A DNA stretch of 18,875 nucleotides, taken from NCBI GenBank assembly GCA_049700435.1, contig JBNAVK010000032.1:1-18875 (forward strand), in the 5' to 3' direction. Under the pieces are notes generated by a model, which made no database searches, was not told where the DNA came from, and worked only from the letters and a program-made list of their open reading frames with translations. This DNA is from JAVZLH01 sp049700435. Its GTDB lineage: Archaea > Thermoproteota > Bathyarchaeia > Bathyarchaeales > Bathycorpusculaceae. The number at the start of each line of letters is the position of its first letter. Positions within the stretch are counted from its first letter, which is position 1. Made by a program: the position numbers and the translations under genes. Below, in pieces: positions 14,358-18,875 of the stretch.

Positions 14358-15017
14358 TCACTTTCTTACCATTATCACTCTCACTTGGTCACACGCGTCT
14401 TCACAAAAATCTGCAATCATCTCTATAGCCTCAAAAAGTTGACTTATCAACACTGCAACTCCAGCTTTTGGTATGTCCTCTTTTCCGAGAAGTTTTCTGG
14501 TTTTCTCGTGTATGTCATCAACCTTCTCCTCCTCGCGTTCCACGGCATCTGCGGCTTGTAGAGCCTCCTCGGGTTTGGTCATCATTTTGTCTACACATTT
14601 TTTAAGGGAATTGGCACATTCTTTCGCGCCTTTCACCATTTCGATAAATGCCTCCTTTATCGATTTTGGCACATACTCCATTGGTATGGCGCCGAGTACA
14701 CGTGTTGATTCTCTGCTCCAGTCTGCAACCATATCCACCTTCTTCACCAAATCCATGAGGTCTGACCTGTCTGCTGGCGGCAGTTCTCCCTTTGATAGTT
14801 CATCCATAACGCTTCTGCGTAGTTTGTCTGCTTCTTCCTCGCTTTCAGTTACTCTTGCAATGTGTTTCTGTGCTTCCTTCTCGTCTCCCTTTATAGCGGC
14901 TGCTATAGCCATTTCCAAGTCTTCAACTATTCCAGTTGTTAAGGTTAGATGCTTTTGTATAGTTGTCAAGGCTCTTGTTTCCCTTCTTTTCTCAAACCAT
15001 TTCATCAGCTCACTCAA
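14358..15017 (-). CDS. DUF47 / PhoU-like protein
   Basis: This is a 219-residue, all-helical protein of the DUF47 (TIGR00153) family, related to PhoU. It has two three-helix bundles. The acidic metal-cluster segments are ESEEEADKLRRSVMDEL (first) and EREEEKVDDIHEKTRKLL (second), with VDMVADWSRESTRVL and EAIEMIADFCEDACDQVRVI forming the other helices. PhoU-like proteins modulate phosphate or anion transporters; here the gene overlaps the end of an ABC ATPase gene by 8 nt, so it may regulate that transporter. The TTG at 15017 is preferred because AGGAGG lies about 8 nt upstream; an ATG four codons later is too far from it. Confidence 0.9.
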   Translation of the reverse strand: MSELMKWFEKRRETRALTTIQKHLTLTTGIVEDLEMAIAAAIKGDEKEAQKHIARVTESEEEADKLRRSVMDELSKGELPPADRSDLMDLVKKVDMVADWSRESTRVLGAIPMEYVPKSIKEAFIEMVKGAKECANSLKKCVDKMMTKPEEALQAADAVEREEEKVDDIHEKTRKLLGKEDIPKAGVAVLISQLFEAIEMIADFCEDACDQVRVIMVRK

Positions 15018-16113
15018 CAGCTATCTCCTCCTTCAACCCCACACTTGGATACGCAAACACATGAGCTTTACCCGAAGGAAAACTTACAGTAACCTTCTCA
15101 CCTACGTTAAACCACTCCTCAGTTAGGGAAGGCTTAACAACCACAACTAAATCTTGGTTTTCAAGCCTAACATCATACCTTATGTTTGTCCCCTGAAAAC
15201 TGACTTTTTCCACAAAGCCCACTAGGGCATTTTTGCCCTTCTTCACCCCCTTTTCCATGACAAAAGTTTCGGGTCTCACCGCTAAGGCGACTCTGTCTCC
15301 TCTCTTAATTTCTTCGCAACTTGCGTAAACCTTTATTCCTCCCCGAAGCTCTATAACCGCTTCTTTACCGCTTATATTCGAGACGTAACCCTCCATAAAG
15401 TTTGATTCTCCAATGAAGTGGGCTACAAATATGCTTTTCGGATGCATATAAAGCTCGTATGGGGTTCCGACCTGAATAACCTTGCCTTTCTTCATAACAG
15501 CGATTCTGTCAGAAATAGCCATAGCCTCAGACTGGTCATGGGTCACGTGGATGGCTGTTAAACCGAGGTCTTTAGCCATTCTCCTTATCTCGTACCTAAG
15601 TTCGTCTCTAACTTTAGCGTCAAGATGCCCAAGCGGTTCGTCTAAAAGCAGTAGCTTCGCTCCAGCAGCCAAAGCTCTTGCGACGGCTACCCTCTGCATC
15701 ATACCCCCGCTTAACTCGTTTGGAAAAGCATCCAAACGCTCATGCAGCCTAACCATCTCTAACACTTCATGCCCCAAAGTTTCAATCTTTTTCATGTCAA
15801 AACCCTTCACTCTTGGACCGTAGGTTACATTGTCCCAAGCGTCCATGTGGGGAAACAACGCGAACGTTTGGAAAACGAATCCTATGTCTCTGTCCTCCGG
15901 CGGAACATCATTAACAAGTCTGTCTCCAATGTAGATTTCGCCTTTGTCTGGCTTAATCAAGCCTGCAATAAGTCTCAAAAGTGTTGTTTTTCCGCATCCA
16001 CTCGGTCCTAAAAGGGAAAAATATTCCTTGTCATGGACATGGAGGCTCACGTTGTCCACAGCCAAAATCTTTCCAAACTTTTTCGTAACATTGACCAAGC
16101 GGACGTCAGGCAT
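15010..16113 (-). CDS. ABC transporter ATP-binding protein (PotA/FbpC/ModC-type, TOBE domain)
   Basis: This is the ATPase subunit of an ABC importer, 367 residues. Walker A is GPSGCGKT (36-43), the Q-loop glutamine lies in VFQ (80-82), the signature is LSGGMMQR (134-141), Walker B is LLLLDEP (154-160) and the switch histidine is H192. The C-terminal third (about 240-360) is a TOBE-type regulatory region with KGDRVALAVRPE. The signature has MM in place of the usual QQ. Family members transport spermidine, iron, thiamine, molybdate/tungstate or phosphonates. The ATG is preceded by GGAGG, and a TATA-like TTTAATATATGG lies about 60 nt upstream, so it may also have its own promoter behind the permease gene. 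Confidence 0.95.
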   Translation of the reverse strand: MPDVRLVNVTKKFGKILAVDNVSLHVHDKEYFSLLGPSGCGKTTLLRLIAGLIKPDKGEIYIGDRLVNDVPPEDRDIGFVFQTFALFPHMDAWDNVTYGPRVKGFDMKKIETLGHEVLEMVRLHERLDAFPNELSGGMMQRVAVARALAAGAKLLLLDEPLGHLDAKVRDELRYEIRRMAKDLGLTAIHVTHDQSEAMAISDRIAVMKKGKVIQVGTPYELYMHPKSIFVAHFIGESNFMEGYVSNISGKEAVIELRGGIKVYASCEEIKRGDRVALAVRPETFVMEKGVKKGKNALVGFVEKVSFQGTNIRYDVRLENQDLVVVVKPSLTEEWFNVGEKVTVSFPSGKAHVFAYPSVGLKEEIAVE

Positions 16114-16187
16114 TAACTGGCATCCTCCACATCTCGCTGCATCCGCGCAGAGTTACTGCATAAATTGTAAGCCATATATTAAACATG

Positions 16188-17906
16188 CTAGTACCTCCCC
16201 TTACCCCTCACAACAACCCTGAAAACCAACAATATTATGAAAGAAAATAGTATTAGGAAGCCGCAGCCAAGACCAGTTTCTAAGGGTGTTGCCGGCAGTT
16301 TTGGGTTAACCCAGTTCACAAGGACTACTGGCACTGTTTTAAGTGTGGTTGTCACGGCTAAGGTTGCGCCAGTTTCGCTTACGCTTCTTGTAAACACCAT
16401 TATTGCACCGGAAAAAATTGAGTATTTGATTAAAGGCAGCACTATTGTCCTAAAAACAACCAGCGGTTTAGCCCCAAGAGTCTTCGAAGCTTCTTCCAAG
16501 TCAACGCTTATCCTTTCAACAGCCGCCGCTACGGACCTAACAAAATACGGGTAAGTGATTGCTAGATGGGCAAAGATTAACAGCCACATTTCAGGTATAA
16601 AAGCCAAAATTTCTTTCCAAAAAAATTTGAGGGAGACTCCTAAAGCTACAGATGGAACAATTATGGGAATGTCAACAAGCACGTTCAACGCTGTTGACGG
16701 TAAGACACCAAACTTTTTTCTCGCAACAATAATCGCCATCGGCAACCCTATGATAACATTCAAGACCGTAACAGCCGCCCCCAGAAAGTAGGAGAGAGTG
16801 AGGCTTTGCCAGTACTCCCCCCAATTAACAACCTCGCTAACTCCAGGCGCGCCTGACAATGCTCTAGATAGATTGTCTGTGAAAAAAGCTTCAAAAGCCG
16901 GAAGCGCCACGAAAAGGGATGGAATAAGCACGATTGCAATAAAGACGAGAAGCGTAACGCTGTTTCTAGTTAATGTAGCACTTGAATAGCTCAGTTTCCT
17001 CTCCATAGACGGCCAAACTTTTTTCACCGGCAATCTTAATTTTGGTCCAAGAATGCGTATCACCGCAAAAATTAGGCAGGAAACAGCTATGAGAATGAAG
17101 CTTGCGAAGACAACAGAACCCTCGTAGACAGAAGGCCCTATCAAACTATTATTATAATCGTTCTTCATGTTCTGAATAAAAACTGGACCATTCTCAAAAA
17201 CAGCTCGGGAAAAACCATTTTCGTAGAAAGCTCCTGCAACCATCATTGTTGCCCCAGTTTCTGAAATCGACCTCGCAAAAGCGAGTATGAAGGTTGCTAT
17301 CAAAGAAGGCTTAATAATTGCAAAAGTGACGGTTCTCGCTGCTGTAAGCGGCGGCGCACCCAAGGTTCTCGACGCTTGCTCATACTCCAATTTATAGTCA
17401 AGCAGTGCTCCAACAATCACTCTGACAACAACTGGGTAGGAAAAAACGAAATGAAGAAGCATGACGAGAAGCCAACCGGGCGAAATTAGAGTTGCTTCAA
17501 AAGGCGATTGTATGCCTTCGGTTCCACTCCAAAAAATTAGCAGCGAGTAGCCAAGCACGGCGGTCGGCACAATAAAGGGTATGTCTGCAAGCGTGTCCAG
17601 AACATTCAGCCATTTTGATTTGCCGCGGGCAATAAGCCAGGCCATGGGAACCCCGGTTATAACATCTAAGGCGGAGACAAGCAAAGCGACAATAAAGGAG
17701 TTTTGAATGGCAACTAACGCTCGTGCAATGCGCTCGCCTTGACCAAGAACCTCCTGTATCGTGCTCCATTTTATTATTATGCCCAGAATCGGCGGCAACA
17801 ATATTAAGGCAAAAAACACAACCACAGCAGCCAAATAAACTCCATACTTCACCATGGGCTTAGACGAAAGCTTGTCAAGAGCGTCAGTCATTTTGGGTTT
17901 AGGCAA
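16188..17906 (-). CDS. Fused two-domain ABC transporter permease (ThiP/FbpB-type)
   Basis: This 572-residue membrane protein holds two complete permease domains in one chain, giving about twelve transmembrane helices. The first EAA loop is EQASRTLGAPPLTAARTV (176-193). The second is EEASKTLGAKPLVVFRTI (471-488), each meeting one ATPase. Each is followed by a matching SETGAT segment (215-220 and about 509-514), showing internal duplication. ThiP (thiamine) and FbpB/SfuB (iron) have this fused layout, but substrate cannot be assigned. No solute-binding protein gene accompanies it. The start is TTG with GGAAAG close upstream; an in-frame ATG five codons later (17893) lacks a ribosome-binding site. 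It lies 74 nt before the ATPase gene. Confidence 0.93.
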   Translation of the reverse strand: MPKPKMTDALDKLSSKPMVKYGVYLAAVVVFFALILLPPILGIIIKWSTIQEVLGQGERIARALVAIQNSFIVALLVSALDVITGVPMAWLIARGKSKWLNVLDTLADIPFIVPTAVLGYSLLIFWSGTEGIQSPFEATLISPGWLLVMLLHFVFSYPVVVRVIVGALLDYKLEYEQASRTLGAPPLTAARTVTFAIIKPSLIATFILAFARSISETGATMMVAGAFYENGFSRAVFENGPVFIQNMKNDYNNSLIGPSVYEGSVVFASFILIAVSCLIFAVIRILGPKLRLPVKKVWPSMERKLSYSSATLTRNSVTLLVFIAIVLIPSLFVALPAFEAFFTDNLSRALSGAPGVSEVVNWGEYWQSLTLSYFLGAAVTVLNVIIGLPMAIIVARKKFGVLPSTALNVLVDIPIIVPSVALGVSLKFFWKEILAFIPEMWLLIFAHLAITYPYFVRSVAAAVERISVDLEEASKTLGAKPLVVFRTIVLPLIKYSIFSGAIMVFTRSVSETGATLAVTTTLKTVPVVLVNWVNPKLPATPLETGLGCGFLILFSFIILLVFRVVVRGKGRY

Positions 17907-17921
17907 ATTCTTTCCGCCTAA
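17899..17921 (-). promoter_or_regulatory. Inverted repeat over the permease start codon
   Basis: TTAGGC (17899-17904) and GCCTAA (17916-17921) form a perfect 6-bp inverted repeat with an 11-nt loop. In the RNA this hairpin would hold the TTG start and the GGAAAG ribosome-binding site of the permease gene. A TATA-like TTATAC lies further upstream near 17930-17935. The hairpin is short and could be chance. Confidence 0.25.
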
Positions 17922-17989
17922 CTATCAAACGTATAACCTTCGTTTTCCTTTTTTCATTCGCTTTTTGCTGATAAGTTTTCTGCACAAGA

Positions 17990-18060
17990 AGGTGTCAGTT
18001 CGCCCGTCGAGCCATATCACAGCCCTAAAGCTCTATTGACTCTCCAGCTCATCATCCAAA
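17990..18060 (-). ncRNA. Candidate box C/D guide sRNA targeting 16S rRNA C1402
   Basis: On the minus strand, box C ATGATGA (18055-18049) and box D CTGA (17998-17995) lie 61 nt apart end to end, the usual archaeal sRNA size. An internal box C' GTGATAT (18020-18014) is followed by a 15-nt guide directly before box D. The complement of that guide on the plus strand is CGCCCGTCGAGCC (18001-18013). Its first eight bases are the universal 16S decoding-centre sequence C1400-C1407 (E. coli numbering). The fifth base upstream of box D pairs with C1402, a known ribose-methylated position in bacteria (RsmI). No clear D' box is visible in the 28 nt between C and C'. This RNA would act with L7Ae, Nop5 and fibrillarin. 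Confidence 0.75.
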
Positions 18061-18077
18061 GATACCAAGCAAAGCCA

Positions 18078-18088
18078 CAAAAATAAGC
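18078..18088 (-). promoter_or_regulatory. TATA-like element of the candidate C/D sRNA
   Basis: On the minus strand CTTATTTTTG is centred about 27 nt before box C, the expected distance for an archaeal TATA box if transcription starts just ahead of box C. It lies outside any coding region, 20 nt downstream of the DUF6125-like gene stop. Confidence 0.45.
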
Positions 18089-18108
18089 TTTGTTAAAGGC
18101 ATCAAGAT

Positions 18109-18630
18109 TTACGGAATGCTTATTATCCATTCGCATGAAACATTTTTTGGCGCATTAGCAGGCTTAGGGTCTGGAGGACAAAAAACACACTCCACCGTTG
18201 CCAAAGGATTTATCGCCCTAACAAATCCTAGGCGGGACTCTTGCGAAAAACCAACATTTTTGCATGGATACTCCGTCCCAAACTTTTTAACAGCATACTT
18301 TTGGCGGGAACAGTTTATTGTCCTCATCCTAACAGCATTTTCAGACAACTTCTCAAGCGTGATGTTTTCGAATAGCGCCCAATGTGAAAGGCTAAGCGCC
18401 TTAATAATTGAATCCGCGTCCTTTCCAGAAACTATGGAGCGTTCTACAAGTATTTTGGCTTCCCTAAACCCAAAATCCTTGAAGAGTTCAATAAAATCCT
18501 CAGCGGGAAAAGCGTCCATGTCAACTTTCTTCATGGCTATCCACTGGCTTTTAAACCAAGCTGAACTGTAAACATGTACCATGTTCTTCATCACTTCAAA
18601 AAGTTCACGCTTCGAAAGTTTTTCAAACAC
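18109..18630 (-). CDS. Cysteine-rich protein, probably DUF6125 family
   Basis: This is a 173-residue protein of unknown function. The N-terminal part is helical (VYSSAWFKSQWIAMKKVDMD, then AEDFIELFKDFGFREAKILV). The C-terminal part carries five cysteines: C107, C123 (YPCKNVG), C148 and C151 (CVFCPPDP), and C166 (CEW). The pattern of C, YPCK, CxxCPPDP and CEW is what I recall for DUF6125; the name is from memory. Cysteine spacing suggests a bound metal or corrinoid/redox role but none is proven. The start is GTG behind GGAGAGGA at good spacing. It is divergent from the nitroreductase gene. Confidence 0.78.
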   Translation of the reverse strand: MFEKLSKRELFEVMKNMVHVYSSAWFKSQWIAMKKVDMDAFPAEDFIELFKDFGFREAKILVERSIVSGKDADSIIKALSLSHWALFENITLEKLSENAVRMRTINCSRQKYAVKKFGTEYPCKNVGFSQESRLGFVRAINPLATVECVFCPPDPKPANAPKNVSCEWIISIP

Positions 18631-18724
18631 GCAATGTCCTCTCCAGTCTATTGTTCATTGAAGCGGGCATGATAAAACTTAAGGCTTTTGCAGTGCAAAA
18701 TAGAAAATGCACGGGTGAAAGTTT

Positions 18725-18875
18725 ATGGATGTTTTCGAAGCCATTAAGGGACGGAGAAGCATAAGAGCCTTCCAAAACCGCGACATCCCGCAAGAAACCG
18801 TGGATAAGCTCATTGACGCTGCTCGTTGGGCGCCTTCAGCTGGAAACATCCAACCATGGGAATTCATAATCGTTA
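18725..18875 (+). CDS. Nitroreductase-family flavoprotein, N-terminal part (cut by window edge)
   Basis: The first 50 codons begin MDVFEAIKGRRSIRAFQNRD and continue to a DAARWAPSAGNIQPWEF segment, the classic nitroreductase N-terminus with FMN-contacting arginines (RRSIR) and the SAGNxQPW motif. The enzyme is an FMN-dependent NAD(P)H oxidoreductase, usually a homodimer. GGTGAAAG stands just before the ATG, matching the archaeal anti-Shine-Dalgarno. The rest of the gene lies beyond the window, so length and C-terminal domains (for example a ferredoxin fusion) are unknown. Confidence 0.93.
   Translation, partial: MDVFEAIKGRRSIRAFQNRDIPQETVDKLIDAARWAPSAGNIQPWEFIIV

Noticed and set aside
18001..18013. 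The sequence CGCCCGTCGAGCC resembles a piece of 16S rRNA.
   Set aside because: Only 13 nt match and no rRNA sequence continues on either side. It lies exactly between box C' and box D on the opposite strand, so a guide sequence explains it better.
18027..18100. A short minus-strand frame ending LDDELESQ, considered as the C-terminus of a lost solute-binding protein.
   Set aside because: The frame is about 19 codons long, bounded by stops, has no ribosome-binding site and is covered by the candidate sRNA and its promoter.

Overview
The window comes from an archaeon. It carries a 20S proteasome beta subunit, the archaeal beta-CASP termination factor FttA (aCPSF1), an archaeal Sm-like protein, ribosomal proteins eL37, uS10 and a likely eL22, archaeal SepF, an MCT-1-like PUA protein and an Mre11-Rad50 pair. 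A TACK-type lineage, Bathyarchaeia-like, is my best guess. That rests on gene content only, because there is no rRNA gene here. Genes are dense and many have strong purine-rich Shine-Dalgarno sequences. Start codons are often not ATG: six TTG and two GTG among about 25 genes.

Layout. 80-2845 (+): psmB overlaps fttA by 4 nt, followed by a 49-residue membrane protein. 2852-3852 (-): sepF and an MCT-1-like PUA gene. 3928-4349 (+): an LSm gene overlapping rpl37e by 4 nt, divergent from the PUA gene. 4356-5777 (-): an unrecognised 205-residue protein and a HAD phosphatase. 5778-6012: a structured 235-nt gap. 6013-6321 (+): rps10. 6327-8233 (-): a winged-helix protein, an AN1-zinc-finger/M50 membrane protease, and a VapBC-like PIN/RHH pair. 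8369-11658 (+): mre11-rad50. 11644-12543 (-): a FAH-family hydrolase. 12652-14055 (+): an EamA transporter and a helical unknown protein. 14061-17906 (-): likely eL22, a DUF47/PhoU-like protein, an ABC ATPase and a fused two-domain ABC permease. 17990-18060 (-): a candidate box C/D guide RNA. 18109-18630 (-): a cysteine-rich DUF6125-like protein. 18725 to the end (+): the start of a nitroreductase. No gap exceeds 300 nt.

How the genes work together. Much of the window is information processing and quality control: protein degradation, transcription termination/RNA cleavage, ribosomal proteins, RNA binding, rRNA modification and double-strand-break repair. The rest is transport and accessory metabolism.

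Most notable. First, a previously unlabelled gap at about 17990-18060 has box C, C' and D motifs, a TATA-like element at the right distance, and a guide complementary to the 16S decoding-centre core CGCCCGTC. The D+5 rule points to C1402 (E. coli numbering). Second, the 94-residue gene at 14061-14345 aligns by eye along its length with eukaryotic ribosomal protein eL22, which is rare in Archaea. I saw no CRISPR array, insertion sequence, tRNA or rRNA gene.
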